Counted from the stretch's first letter, positions 20,218 through 31,610 are shown. The stretch is DNA of 64,000 nt from Craspedostauros australis (GCA_026770025.1 JAMXDE010000011.1:1302001-1366000); one strand, 5' to 3'. The notes: generated from the sequence alone by a model not told the origin. A program made the numbers and translations.

Positions 20218-20453
20218 GTTGTCTGATCCAGAACAGTGACAGGAAGGCACTGAAGTGTTCCATGTTGAGTGGCCTGCCCTGCTCTCTAACTGTTATATTC
20301 AATATCCAAATGTGTCTTCACAATTGAAACGTGAACCCACAAAACTGATGGTGAATTAGTCGAATTAGTCGAATACAAACCGTCTTGTTTATCCACGATT
20401 AATCCAAGTACCGGACGGTCCCGGCATCTGACCCCCAGCAACGAGCGCAACAC

Positions 20454-21026
20454 TTAAGCAGTTCCCTCCTCCTTGCTGGTGCCGGCGTCCTCTTCCCCAT
20501 CAGCCTTGGCGGCATCCGCGTCACCGGCAGATCCGTCCTTCTTTTCGTCGTCAGCGTTGGCCTTCGCCTCGGCTTCGATCTCCTCGGCCGACTTCTTCTT
20601 GGACCAGTAGGTGTCCATGTCCTCGTCCAGCTTCTTGGATGCGACAGTCTTGTCCTTGCTCTTCATCCAGTAGTCATCCATGCCGGCATCCAGATCTTCC
20701 GCAGTCACGGGCTTCTTTGGCTGTTGTGGCTGCGACGATTTCTGGGCTTTCTTATTCTTGGCGGCCTCGGCATTGCGGTCCTTGTTCTTGTTGTACTTCT
20801 CCTTGTTCTTCTGCGAGTTGGGACCGACGCCGTACTTGGAGACCTGCTTTCTGCGCGGATTCTCACCTCGTTCGATGGCCTCCTTGCTGAGACGCACGCG
20901 GAGCTTCTCGCGCTTCTTCTTGCCGACCACGGCCTTGCCGGATGCCTTCTCCTTTCTGCCTCCCGTGGAGTTGTTGCTGTTCCTCTTTCCGCCTGGAGAC
21001 TTTCTTGGTGATGATGTTTTCGCCAT
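20454..21026 (-). CDS. FoP/Aly-type mRNA export adaptor with two UAP56-binding-like motifs
   Basis: 190 residues from the ATG at 21026. The frame continues further upstream, but through a 10-bp satellite and Thr/Gln repeats, so MAKTSS is the likely start. The first ~60 residues are Lys/Arg-rich and include a KKKREKLRVRLSKE block. Two tandem copies of a motif of form LDxxMDxYW follow at residues 112-120 and 133-141, each preceded by basic residues. Then comes a long acidic Ala/Glu/Asp tail. The LDxxLDxYM motif is the UAP56/Sub2-binding signature of Aly/REF (Yra1) and of the FoP/CHTOP duplication domain, which link mRNA to the TREX export complex. No RRM is present, so it is closer to FoP/CHTOP than to Aly. 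The exact orthologue is uncertain. Confidence 0.65.
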   Translation of the reverse strand: MAKTSSPRKSPGGKRNSNNSTGGRKEKASGKAVVGKKKREKLRVRLSKEAIERGENPRRKQVSKYGVGPNSQKNKEKYNKNKDRNAEAAKNKKAQKSSQPQQPKKPVTAEDLDAGMDDYWMKSKDKTVASKKLDEDMDTYWSKKKSAEEIEAEAKANADDEKKDGSAGDADAAKADGEEDAGTSKEEGTA

Positions 21027-21668
21027 GCTGCTCTGTCTTGATGCTTGTCTTCTATTGTGCCTGTGTATGTCCTTGTATGTCCTTGTATGTCCTTGTATGT
21101 CCTTGTATGTCCTTGTAATCCACGAAGTGAATGCCGTCTGTCTTGATGATGTTTGGGTTTGGTTTGTTGTGGACGTCAAAGTGGTGGTGGTTGTCGTCGT
21201 CGTCGTCGCCGTCGCCGTCGTCGTGTGGGTATCCTTGTTTGGGGTGTTGCTGTATCGTGCGTTGCGTCGTTTGTGGTTGATTTTGTTTTCGCGATTTCGA
21301 TGCGTTGGTTTTTTGCCGCACCAATGAATGACCGCTTCGATTCGTTGGACCACATGACGCGGCTTCGCCCAAAAACACGATTGTGTGGTTTGGGGGCAAG
21401 GAGCCAAAGATGGGACATGAGGTCAGTATCACATCTCCCCCTTTATTATCCATGTTTCGTTGTTTCAACCCCACTTTTGACAACCGATCAAACCCCGAAA
21501 TCCTCAGACCTCCAAACAACACACAACACACAACGCCAACACGCCAAGCGACCATCACCCTCCTCGCCGACAGCGAGAGGCGGAAACGAGAATGATCCAA
21601 CATGATGTGCCAACCATGTCACCACATGTTATCGCATGCCGCCACATGCCATCGCGTGAACATTTGGT

Positions 21669-21699
<31 letters not shown>

Positions 21700-21704
21700 G
21701 GAGT
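21027..21704. promoter_or_regulatory. Divergent promoter region between the FoP-like gene (-) and the pseudouridine synthase (+)
   Basis: A 678-bp spacer between two divergent ATGs. It contains a 10-bp satellite (TGTATGTCCT, 21062-21118) close to the minus gene and a (GCA)n tract (about 21669-21699) directly before the plus-strand ATG. Both are likely leader or promoter repeats. Confidence 0.5.
21062..21118. repeat. 10-bp tandem repeat TGTATGTCCT
   Basis: Five consecutive near-identical copies, starting about 36 bp upstream of the minus-strand start codon of the export adaptor. Confidence 0.9.
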
Positions 21705-23240
21705 ATGATACGAAGAGCTTCCTCAACGTTGTGCCATCTCCGTACTCGCAGGACCATCCAGAGACACTTGCTCATCGTCGTCATCACCATCATGCTCTTG
21801 CCAAAGTCGATGCTCCTGAGAGCAAGGGCATACGGATACCAGTGCTATTCGATATCCTCGTTGCGACGATCAACGGGCTCTGCGGCCGAGCATGTAGCAG
21901 ATGGAGGCGCAACGAACAGACTTCCCTGGCAAACGGCTGTCAGTGATGCATTCGACGTCGGGATGATCGCGACACCTGCTTCATCTTCGAAGTTGCGGAG
22001 GATTCAGCCGTCGCCAATGTCATTCTCATCAAGACTGCAAGGGTGTGGATCTCTGAGATCTGCCTCCACGCGTCCACCATGCCAGCCATCCGCCATGCAC
22101 CCGCAGCTTGCCATGCACCAGCAGTCTCGCAACCTTTCAACGCGCCTCTTCGCGATGAGAGGCGCGGTCGACGATGGCGGCGGCGGTTCAGATGACGGCA
22201 GTCATGACCAGGACAAGAAGAAGAAAAAGAAGAAGAAGGGCAAAGGCGCAATCAACAACCCTGCGCAGAGCTACCGCGCCGATCGGGTGCTGTCGAACCG
22301 AGGTTGGGGGACTCGATCGGAATGCTTCCAAATCCTCAAGGCCAAGCGCGTCACGATGCGCCGGGGCGACACCTTCGAGCGGGTGCCAGGCCCGGCGCAT
22401 AAGATCCCGCTGAATGCGTCGTTGTGGATCGACCAGAAGGAGGAGGTCGAGAAGCCGCCGCCGCTGATCCGCATCTACCACAAGCCCAAGTGGGTGCTCA
22501 GCGTGATGCGCGATGAGGAATTGCAACGGCCCAACCTGGAGAATCTGCCGTTCCTGCAAAAGGGCAAGCTGCATCCGGTGGGGCGGTTGGACTACGACAC
22601 GTCGGGGTTGCTGCTGTTCAGTTCGAAGGGGACGCTGACGCAGACCTTGCTGCATCCCAATCACGAGGTAGAGAAGGAGTACGCCGCCTTGGTGGTCGGC
22701 AAGGTCACCCACGACGTTCTGAAGACGCGGTTGCTGGAGGGCGTCAACACGACCATGGGCACGTTCTCGGCAGATCTGATCGAGTCGTCGGATGTGCCGG
22801 AGGGCGAAGTGCAGACATTGATCGCGGACATTCTAAATAACTTGCCACCTGAGTACAACGTGAAGAAGCTGGAGGATGAGGGGCACCTGGACTTCCGGCA
22901 CGCGAAGGAATTGAGCCGCGTGCGCGTGGTGGTGCGGGAAGGCAAGCACAGGATGGTGCGCCGGATGCTGGCAAACGCAGGGCACGAGGTGATCGGGCTG
23001 AAGAGGGAGCGGTTGGGTGCCATCCATCTTGACGATCTGCCTGTTGGCGAATATCGTGAAATGACGCAGACGGAAGCATCATGGATCGACGATGTCTTGA
23101 ACGGCAAGAAGAAGAAAAAGAAGAGCAAGAGCAACGTCAAAGCCGAGGCCAAGGTCGAGAACACGAAGGATTCCCACGACAGCAACAAACGCCCCACGGA
23201 CAAGTCAACTCGGAGTCAACAACCGCAGTCTTCTCAGTAG
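21705..23240 (+). CDS. RsuA/RluB-family pseudouridine synthase, organelle-targeted
   Basis: 511 residues in one exon. The first ~45 residues are Arg-rich with a strong hydrophobic segment and no acidic residues, so an organellar presequence (mitochondrial, or signal peptide plus transit peptide) is likely. A Gly/Asp stretch and a Lys run precede an S4-like RNA-binding segment (about 187-225, YRADRVLSNRGWGTRSEC). The catalytic motif is GRLDYDTSGLLLFSSKG with the nucleophilic Asp at about 296. The family signature KEYAALV and the late block RMVRRMLANAGHEVIGLKR also match. The enzyme should convert a uridine in organellar rRNA to pseudouridine. The tail is Lys/Ser-rich. The (GCA)n tract ends just before the ATG and was taken as 5' UTR. 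Confidence 0.88.
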   Translation: MIRRASSTLCHLRTRRTIQRHLLIVVITIMLLPKSMLLRARAYGYQCYSISSLRRSTGSAAEHVADGGATNRLPWQTAVSDAFDVGMIATPASSSKLRRIQPSPMSFSSRLQGCGSLRSASTRPPCQPSAMHPQLAMHQQSRNLSTRLFAMRGAVDDGGGGSDDGSHDQDKKKKKKKKGKGAINNPAQSYRADRVLSNRGWGTRSECFQILKAKRVTMRRGDTFERVPGPAHKIPLNASLWIDQKEEVEKPPPLIRIYHKPKWVLSVMRDEELQRPNLENLPFLQKGKLHPVGRLDYDTSGLLLFSSKGTLTQTLLHPNHEVEKEYAALVVGKVTHDVLKTRLLEGVNTTMGTFSADLIESSDVPEGEVQTLIADILNNLPPEYNVKKLEDEGHLDFRHAKELSRVRVVVREGKHRMVRRMLANAGHEVIGLKRERLGAIHLDDLPVGEYREMTQTEASWIDDVLNGKKKKKKSKSNVKAEAKVENTKDSHDSNKRPTDKSTRSQQPQSSQ

Positions 23241-23858
23241 CAGCACACCCAAGTACAATACCGCGTGACACAAGTAAAAAACTCTCCGGGAATAGTTTGG
23301 TATCTCCCTGAGTGCCTGCCTATCTGCCCACATGATGATGTTCGTTGAGCACTCCAATGTGGGAGCTCTGTTCCAGATTGCTCCACTAGTCGACGAGCTA
23401 CCTACTACAGTCTCTATCCGACGCCACCTCAATCCCGCTGCCGCCAAGCACAAACAGCCAGTCGCCAGCGTTTCGCAACGTGGGTCCCGTTATCATCGAC
23501 ATCACGCCACGAACGATGCTCCAACTCGACTCAACGCCACTGGACTCGACAACACGATAGTCGTTGCTTTTTTGTCTTTTTTAGTATTATGTTATATTTG
23601 AATAAGAAGTGCTGATGTACGATAGTAGTGTCTCAGTTGCGCACGCAGGTGTGCGTTTGCAGCGGTGTTTTGTTTGATCCCCCAAATTCCCCAGGACAGG
23701 AATTGAAATTCATTGCGCGGATGATCCATCGCCAACAAATGATGGCGATGGGGTCCGTGACGGATGCTCGACTGGCGAGTGATGGCAGCGTTAGCGTTGC
23801 TGCCTGCAGATGGAGCGAAGTGGCTCAGGTGTGTGCCGTTTTGTTGTTTTGTTTTTCT
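23241..23858. other. Convergent intergenic spacer
   Basis: The plus gene ends at 23240 and the minus gene at 23859, so this holds two 3' UTRs. A short segment at about 23281-23311 (tctccgggaatagtttggtatctccctgag) has an inverted-like partial match at about 41390-41425. Nothing else is seen. Confidence 0.45.
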
Positions 23859-24935
23859 TCAGCGTCGCCTTCCGGCGCGCTTCTGCGAATCGCCCATGTC
23901 GGATTCACTCCCGATTTCGGAGTCGGTTTCGACGAGAGAGGAGTCCTCTCGGTACCCCTTCTGGAATCTGGGGGCGATACCGCCCTCGGTCATCTCTGTG
24001 TGGCAGAACTCCAGCCTCGTGTAGATCTTGAGGTCTTTGCGGTTGTGCGGCGGCTTCTTCTTCTTGTAGTCCTGCGGACAGACGTTGGAGATCTCGTAGA
24101 CGCTGAGGTAGATGGGCTGCTTGCCGGAGACGGCGCTGAGCGAGAATGGACGCACGCCCGGCACGTTCATGGACTTCCACTTGATCCAGTCGCAGTAGGC
24201 GCTCCACAGACACATGGTGTAGGTGTCGTCCAGGTTCCAGTCGACGCTGCCCGCGCCCATGCGGCGACGGCGCTTGACGGATTCCGGCGTCTCGAAGAGC
24301 TCGTAGCCCAGATCGGGCAGCTTCTCGCTCGGCTTGGTGATGACGATGCGGTCCATGCTGGCCTCGACGGGGAAGGAGAGGTGGGTCTTCTCGTACCTGC
24401 CCTCGTTGATGGCCTCCTGGTCCAGCAACGAGGGCTTCTTCATGTCGATGCCCCAGCTGTAGTGAAAGCCCGAGTTGATTCTGCGGATCATGGCCAGGAG
24501 GACGTTGGAGAGGCCCTTGGTGAACCTGGAGACCTTGATGGGGTCGTTGACCTCGCAGCCCAGGAAGAGGGGGCCGGTGGGCACCTTTTTGAGCTTGACC
24601 TGGAATTGGAATTCGAAGCGGCGCTTGTAGCTCTTCATGTAGTTGGAGACGCGGCAGGGGATGTCGCCGCGGGGCTTCATTTCCTTGATGTCGTCTACGT
24701 CCGGCGTTCTTACCAGGAGCATGATGTGTCCGGAGAAGCACTCGTTGTCGATGGGCATGGGGACGTTGTTTGGGATGATCTCGTTCATGGAGTGGCAATC
24801 GACGATGCTGACCCGCTTCAGCTGCGGGTGCTGGTCAGCGTGAGTGGCGTTCATGCTGCTGTCGCTTGTGCCGCTGCTGTGTTTGGTGTCCGAGGCTGTT
24901 TGATGTTGCATTGTGTCCACTTGTGCCACGCCCAT
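23859..24935 (-). CDS. DUF1769 domain protein (UPF0590-like)
   Basis: 358 residues in one exon. The first ~50 residues are polar. The core starts with a block around ECFSGHIMLLVRTPD and continues with RRFEFQFQVKLK, a GPLFLGCEVNDP segment and an FHYSWG segment. This order matches DUF1769, a conserved eukaryotic domain of unknown function found in fungi, plants and stramenopiles. A second block (WNLDDTYTMCLWSAYCDWIKWK and the following segment) corresponds to its C-terminal part. No membrane segment or catalytic motif was seen. The upstream minus strand is A/C-rich, which supports the start. Function is unknown. Confidence 0.75.
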   Translation of the reverse strand: MGVAQVDTMQHQTASDTKHSSGTSDSSMNATHADQHPQLKRVSIVDCHSMNEIIPNNVPMPIDNECFSGHIMLLVRTPDVDDIKEMKPRGDIPCRVSNYMKSYKRRFEFQFQVKLKKVPTGPLFLGCEVNDPIKVSRFTKGLSNVLLAMIRRINSGFHYSWGIDMKKPSLLDQEAINEGRYEKTHLSFPVEASMDRIVITKPSEKLPDLGYELFETPESVKRRRRMGAGSVDWNLDDTYTMCLWSAYCDWIKWKSMNVPGVRPFSLSAVSGKQPIYLSVYEISNVCPQDYKKKKPPHNRKDLKIYTRLEFCHTEMTEGGIAPRFQKGYREDSSLVETDSEIGSESDMGDSQKRAGRRR

Positions 24936-27900
24936 GCTTGCTGTTGCTGTTGTTTGTGCTGTTGCTGCTTCGGTTGCGGTTGCCGTTGATGCTGGCTGCG
25001 GTGGTGGTTTGCTGGACGATTGAATCGTTGCCTTGTGTTGGTTGCTGTTGTGTCTGGGACGTTGGTCGTGTCCTTGCGTCTGCTCCTGTCGCTCGTGTTC
25101 TTGTGTCTGCTGCTATTGATATCTGCGATTGTGTCTGTGTCTGTGTGTGATGCAGTATTAGAGGTGGTGGTGATGATGGTGGTGATACAGCTGTTGGTGG
25201 GAAAGTGACTGTTGTGGACAATGGGGATTGTCACTGGGTGTGCGTCTTTTCACGCGGTGCTGGATTATTATGGATCGTTGGTGATTTGCGCGGGCGGGTG
25301 GGATACTCCTGACGGCTGTTGTTGCTGTTACTGTTGCTGCTGCTGCTGCTGTTGCGGAAGCTAGTGGAGTGTCGCTGGTTGTCGCTGGTTGTCGCTGGTT
25401 GCTCAGTGTCTCTGCTGTCGTCGTGTTGGTAGGAGGTGCTGCTCTGCGCCTTTCCGGTTCTTCTTCCGACTTTTCTGGCGCTGTTTCAGTTGTGGGCTTG
25501 TCGGAACAAACCAGATCAAGCGTGTTATCGTACAATGGCGCAATGGGACAGTGATGTGTTGCAATGTGCTGCAGTGTGTTGTGGAGGGTGAACCAGAAAG
25601 GAATCGGCGCTTTGTTCTACTGCTGTGGGCAACGCCGGAATGCGATTGTTTGCTTCCTTGTCTTGGCGGATGGCTCAGTTGATTGTTGTGGTACAAGAAG
25701 CGTGCTTTGGAGTGTGCTTGAGGCTGTGGCTGATGCGGTGGCTGAGGCTGCGGCTGAGGACGATGCGAAAGCAGAAGGCACAATGCAATGGATGGTCCGT
25801 AAGTGCGTTGGTGGAGTGACTGTGTGGTATGCTCGTGTAGTATGTTTGTTCCGTCTCCAGAGTGGTGGTTGTTCTGCCTCACTGTGCACACTACTGTTCC
25901 GCTCTATTCTGCTGTTTCTCTGCTTCACTTTGTGCGTCTCCGGTGATTCTCGGAAGTGTGCGTGTCTCCTCCGTGCCAAGAAAGATGCGTTTCTCTGTTG
26001 TGGTCTGCTTCGCTCTCTCTCTCTGTCTCTGTGTCTCTCTGTTTTCTACTCCCGCCTTTGCGCAGCCCCATGACGATTTTGTCGCGTTTCTCACGAGGGC
26101 ACTCGTGTGTACGTACAAACTCGTAGCGTCACACGTAGAAACACGTGTACACCACAGCGCAGCCCACTGCTGTACGGACAACAAAGACGACACAGACAAA
26201 CGTTAAGAACAATCCCGCAAGCACCTGCCGTGTGCCAAAGCGACGCAGATGGAAGCGGAAGTTCTTGGCCAAAAAAAAAAAAAATTCACGAACGTTGGTT
26301 GGCTGCAACGCGAGAGAGACGATTTTTTCGCGACGAATGCGTGCGCGTGAGCCCGACCACGAGGAAGACCGGGTCATCCGGCACAAAAGCGTCTTTGACT
26401 CGCCAGTGTCTGCCTCCGCAAGTGCCAGCAGCATCGTGAAAAGATGTTAGCAATGCCCTCCGCCCAAAGGCATCGGACAAACCGTGTGACACCAGTGATA
26501 CATAGAGCGATCGTGGATGACTCCTCAATCCATAAATGGAAAAGGGCTGTCTTTATGCCACACACATACCGGTTGCTTCCTCGATGGATCGCTGAAAGTA
26601 TCTCTGACACGGCGCAGGCCTTTTGCTGGTTGTGATGGAGAAATGATGTGACTATCGCTCTAGCTCCGATATGTAGCCTGCGGGCATGTGCAGCGCCAAA
26701 GACCTCCGGCAAATGACCTGCATCCAACGAACGATCTCCGTCGTCCAAGCCAAGCATGTTCTTTCAGACGAATCGGATTGCGGCGCAGACAAATCGGATG
26801 GTCGGAGGCAAGGAGAGGAAGATGCGGGTGTCTGCAATGTTCTGCCCAAAAGCTCCGAGGAGGATGAGGCAAGGCGAAGACTAAGTACGACCTACTCGTA
26901 CATAAGAGCCATCCATGGCGCCAACGGGCGTTGCGACAGCAGTGACAGCATTGCGAAAGATGTTCATCGGAGCACTCCGCATGCGCGCGGAGATCGATCT
27001 ATTTCGTCTCCCAAGTCACGATCACCACCCCCAAGAACACAATCCGGATCATGGTCGTGATTTCCTCAGAACTTCATCCTGTGGTATGCCACTCGACTTG
27101 TTTTTTATTCTTGCTTGCTACCATCGTTGTGATCGTTCGTTGGTCCTCTTCATCCAACCAAGACATGGGACATGGGACCTTGGAGCGCGGAGCGCAATTT
27201 CAAGACGCAATTTTAAAGCCATCAAGGCAGATCGGGGTTGACCGCCGCTGGCGACTCCGGATTGGCTTCCGTCTTGCTCGGACCAAAACCAAGCAAGACC
27301 AAACAATGCAGGACCTGCAGGTGTCAATCACTCTCTTGGAGTTCGCGACAACAGCCAGCACGAACAAGATGATGCCCCTGGCCAATCGTGTCGCACGCAA
27401 GGACACGACCCCGTCTCACACCCGCGTCCGCGCTTGCAAATGCCTCAGTGCGTGCTACCATGCGTGCTTCCTCGATGTGTCAATCAGGTTTGATCATGTT
27501 TTTCTCCACATCCACAACCACGTTCCACTCCAACCAACGCTGGTCGTTTCAGAGTGTCCTCAATGCACAACACCAGACCACAACGATGCCGTTTTCCATT
27601 ATCTACTTTTATTATGCGTTTGCCGCATTGTCCGTTGTGTATGTCTGTTTGATATTCTAGATGTCTGTTTGTCTCGTTGTTGTGTGCTTGTAAATTGGCT
27701 GTTTGTAAACAACTGTCTGTTTACCATATCGACCAGATGGACCACTTCAACGGTTCCTTCTTGATCGTCCCAATCGCTGATGCCCCTTTCTTTCGCAGTA
27801 TCCGTGACTGGCCGAATCACTTTTCATTCGGAGAGACTCAGAATGACTCGCAAAGAAACAAAGAGAGACAACCAAGGATCCACGCTGTAATGCGTCGCGG

Positions 27901-28420
27901 CGTGTCGCATCGCTGGACATCGTGGAATGTCCATCCAAGCGAACAGAAACAACACGAACGCGTGAAACGCCGTGCACAACTGGTCAGAACCCGGCAGAGA
28001 GAAGAGGTGGGGAGATGGGAACAGCGCCACCATCAACAACTGGCACCACCAACGACAGCAACCCCGGCAGCTCCGACTAACGATAATACCACGAGCTGCA
28101 CTACTACAACAGCACATCCGGAGAGGATCCATCAACTCTGTCCACTCTGCTTCACAATTACTCGTAACATCCTCATACAATCCATCCGCGAAAGCTGCGG
28201 GTCGAGCAGGACACTTGCTTGCTTACGTGTGTACTCACGAATACCCAAACAAAGGCACACACTGACCCAGACCATCGCACGCAACACGCAGCACACAACA
28301 CCCATTGCCTGCCAACGCTCCCCAAAGTGCATACGCGGACTCCATCATCAACTCCGGCGACGAAGCAGATAGCGAACGGATTTGAACACAATCGAAACCC
28401 ACACACAAACAAGCATCAGC
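24936..28420. other. Long intergenic region without a confident gene
   Basis: About 3.5 kb. The part to ~25540 is T/G-rich on the plus strand, as expected for the leader and promoter of the minus-strand DUF1769 gene, and has a TTGTCGCTGG repeat (about 25373-25402) and CTG tracts. An A-run lies at about 26271-26283. Between 26440 and 27060 several overlapping frames of 60-127 codons occur on both strands (for example 26686-27060 plus, 125 codons, Ser/Arg-rich; 26374-26757 minus). A spliced small gene here is possible, but no frame shows a recognisable domain, and I do not call one. The segment from about 28220 is A/C-rich on the plus strand and is probably the cyclin gene's leader. Confidence 0.4.
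25373..25402. repeat. 10-bp tandem repeat TTGTCGCTGG
   Basis: Three consecutive copies within the T/G-rich upstream region of the DUF1769 gene. Confidence 0.7.
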
Positions 28421-30977
28421 ATGCCACCGTCAGACGCATCGCACTGGAAGAGCGCCGTCGATCCCAGATCGGGACGCACGTACTACTACCATGAAGTGAC
28501 TCGGGAGACCCAGTGGAGGAAGCCCCTCGAGCTGGCCTCGAAGGAGGAGCGCCGCGCCATGGAGGAGAAGGAACGCAGGCAGAAGGAGTTCTTCGCCGCC
28601 ATGGAGTCCAACATCATGACCAGTCTGTCGCAGGGCATCGTGCCAGGGACGCCCAACCCCAGCACGCAGCCGCTTCTGCGCAAGAAGAGCAGCGTCAGGT
28701 CGAAGAAGAAGAAGAAGGGTGGTTCGGCGACGCCGGCACCGTACAGACCCATGGAGCTGGGCTCCGTCGGGGGCTCAAGGAAGCCAGGTCACGATGCAGG
28801 CGCTGCCGATGACGACGACGATGATGACGACGACGAAGGTGACGAACGCCCAGGGTTGATCCGGACGATCAGTGCCATGGACGAGACCGTCCTCAGCGAT
28901 TTGATCCGACGGCAGCCGTCCTTCCGGGCGATCAAGAAGGAGTCCCTGAACCCTGGATCGTTGGGACGCACGCTGTCCACCCCGCTCAACCCGCTCACCG
29001 AATCGGCGAGCGAGTTTGCCGCTGACGACGGAGATATCTTGTTTGATCCATTCCAGGGACTTCCGGATGAGGACCCCGGTGCCGATCTGGACGTCAGCGA
29101 GAGCAGTGAGGACAGCCTGGGGAATCTTCCGATCGGCTCCGCAAGGTCCAGCCGCTCTGCAAAGTCGCACGGCAGCGCTCTCAGCGGCATGAGCGGGAGG
29201 ATGAACGAGTCCAGCATATCCGGCTTCGGCTTGACGTGGGAGGAAACCCAGGCGCTCAAGCAACTGGCCAAAATCACGAAGGAGATGGTGGACGTCGAGA
29301 ATGATGACATCCAGGCCGTGGAGCGCAAGCTGTCCAGAACCACCCTGTCGAGCTCCGTCGCTCCTGGGAGTTCGAGCGCTCCCGCCACTCCGAGCCTCGT
29401 CGCCAAGTCGAAGGATCTCGGGTCGAAGGGCAAGCGAGACCTGCCAATCGAGCTGGAGCTGGACGATGACAACAGCGAATCGAGCATCGGGGATGCCGAA
29501 GCGGCCCTGCCAGCCACAGACAAACCGACGCCGGCCAACTTCGGAAAGGAGAAGGCGAGGCCGCTGCCCCGCGAGCTGGAGTTCGATGACTCCGATTCGG
29601 ATCCAGAGTCGGACATTGAGGCTTCGCCTTTCCCCAAAGCCGAAAAGCGCAAGTCCGTGCGAATCAAGGAAGACAACGCGCCAGGCAAAGGAGGCAAGGG
29701 TGGCAAGTCGGAGCGCCCCAACATCACTCGGCGAAACACCTGCAGCACGCTGTACGTCGGAACAACCATGTCCGCGCCCGACAAGGACGCCACCATCAAG
29801 GTAAGTTTGCCTTTCGTACCGCACGCACTTGCGTCTGGTCGTGTGTGCGCGCCTGCCAATGTGTTTGGAAGTGTGAAAGGTGTCGAGGTGTAGTCCAATG
29901 CACATATGTATGCGAAGGTGTTGAGATGCGGCGTTTGCATGGCGTCGGATGATCGCAATATCATGTCACGACATGCATTGACGCCACGCTCGAACAGTGT
30001 TGGTGAAATGGAACCATTGGCGATTTGCATGAACCAGGCATGGATGCATGGATCCATGCACATGAGTGTTACACCAACACGAGCTTTGCACATCGTTGGT
30101 CCCCTTGACCTATTCAAGTCTAACCCCAACCATTGCCAATTCGTCTGTATCTTGAAATTCATGTATTTCATGTACTCACATGCACAAATACGCACACGCA
30201 CGTAAACATGATACGTTATAGTGCGTCTGCGGAGTGTACCGCGCTCACATCCTGTCGTCCGAACAAGACTTTGTCGGAAAGCAACAGCTCAAGGAAAAGC
30301 ACACTATCTTCAACGATCTGGAATCCCAGCAGCAGCAGATCGATGACGACGGCTCGATGCCGCAATACTCCATCCCATCTCTGGAGGAGGTTGGCAAGTT
30401 CTACCGCGATATCTTCGTCAAGGCGCAGATGGAGTCCGATTGCATCATCATGTCGCTGATCTACGTCGAGCGCCTCATCAAGACGACGCGCGGCACACTG
30501 CGACCAAGGGCGAGCAACTGGCGCTCGATGCTATTCAGCTGCATGGTGCTCTCCAGCAAGGTCTGGGACGACCTGAGCATGTGGAATGCCGACTTCAGCC
30601 AATCCTGCCCACCAGGCGTCAGCTTCCCGCTGCAGCGCATCAACGAGCTGGAGCTGGCGATCCTGAATGTGCTCGAGTTCCAGGTGAAGGTCCCGGCCAG
30701 CGAGTACGCAAAGTACTACTTCCTCCTGCGCTCCATGCTCATTAAGAGCGGTCTTGGTGGAGACCAGATCACCACCCTCAACCCACTGGACGTCGTCGGA
30801 GCCCTCCGCCTGCAGCAGGTGTCGTCGCAGTATGAAGCGGACTCGCTGGCCAAGGTCAGGGTGACGAGATCATTGAACAACCGCAGCAAAAGCCTCGGGG
30901 TTGCTGACAGACAGCGCGTTGCCAATATGCAAAACACGCCCACCAAGATCAGCCTGGAACAGGTCGTTAAGATGTAA
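28421..30977 (+). CDS. WW domain - cyclin Y-type cyclin fusion protein
   Basis: Two exons (28421-29800 and 30222-30977) joined over a 421-bp GT-AG intron in phase 0 give 711 residues. Residues 8-38 form a WW domain (Trp9, Tyr triplet 21-23, Trp32, Pro35). It is followed by a charged helix, a Lys run and a ~380-residue Ser/Asp-rich disordered linker. Just before the junction, RRNTCSTLYV matches the conserved Ser-containing segment of cyclin Y. After it come CVCGVYRAHI and a cyclin box (about 505-625) with EVGKFYRDIF, SLIYVERLI and SKVWDDLSMWN, typical of the CCNY/Pho80-like group. Cyclin Y binds and activates PFTAIRE/CDK14-type kinases at membranes in animals. The splice is supported because cyclin Y homology runs through the junction. 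The WW domain should bind Pro-rich peptides. Confidence 0.88.
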
Positions 30978-31610
30978 AGCTTGCTCGGCGATGGCTACGG
31001 CCTGACCTTGCTTCGGCTATGGGGCTGTGTACATCCGCGAGGATCCTCGTATGGGTTGGTAGACGGACCGAAGCAGTGTACTCCAATAGCATTGTACTCT
31101 CCGTCTGTCTATCTCTCTAAAGAGCACAAGTACTTTACCATCCAACTAATTTACGAGTATTCCAGTTAGAAGCGCAGGTGCAGGTAGAATGTGCCAGTAT
31201 GATGTATACTGGCAGTTGCGACGAAGAGCAGAGCACATGCTGTCTACTCGTACTGCACCAGCTTGAGAGTCGATAAGATGGTGCACGCGCTTGTCGTCTT
31301 GTGTCAAAACCGAATCTTCGCGCTCTTTGTTTCGACTTCCTACCACCACCAACACCATCACAAAAGCCAACCCAAACGTGGCTCGCTCGGATGCCCGAGG
31401 AACCATCACACAGCAAGCGCCGACAACCACAACAAGTATTCTCCACGAGCAACAGTCTCATCCTTGTGATCGGAAGCTCCGTTCGCCATCCATAGTTGGC
31501 ACAAAAGCAAGAGCTTGACGACATCGACCTCGCGTTGAAACAGCCAAACAAAGATACGTTCAGTTGCCTCCGAGTACTTGAATTTGTAGCAAGACCACAC
31601 ACCTCCGACC
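30978..31610. other. Intergenic spacer and 5' leader
   Basis: The first part is the cyclin 3' flank. From about 31330 to 31610 the plus strand is A/C-rich and G-poor, fitting the leader of the GTPase gene that follows. No gene is seen. Confidence 0.45.

Larger units (their letters stand above)
18042..20453. other. Repeat-rich intergenic region
   Basis: No supported gene. It holds a ~15-bp minisatellite (about 18464-18548), a (GCATT)n tract (about 18944-18969) and two blocks of TTCAGAA-type repeats (19839-19925 and 20154-20217). The region 18850-19550 is A/C-rich on the minus strand without coding signal. Its long frame there is mostly His/Thr/Gln/Ser and reads through repeats. The last ~100 bases are the 3' flank of the export-adaptor gene. 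Confidence 0.5.

Noticed and set aside
23628-24989. 453-codon plus-strand frame
   Set aside because: Antisense to the DUF1769 gene. Its Val/Leu/Asp/Gly-rich composition is typical of a reverse shadow.
26374-27060. Possible small gene on either strand
   Set aside because: Several overlapping frames of similar length, none with a domain and none clearly linked by splice sites. I could not choose one.
28789-30201. 470-codon minus-strand frame
   Set aside because: Opposite the WW-cyclin exon 1 and its intron. The Ser/Leu/Arg runs mirror the Ser/Asp linker of the real gene.
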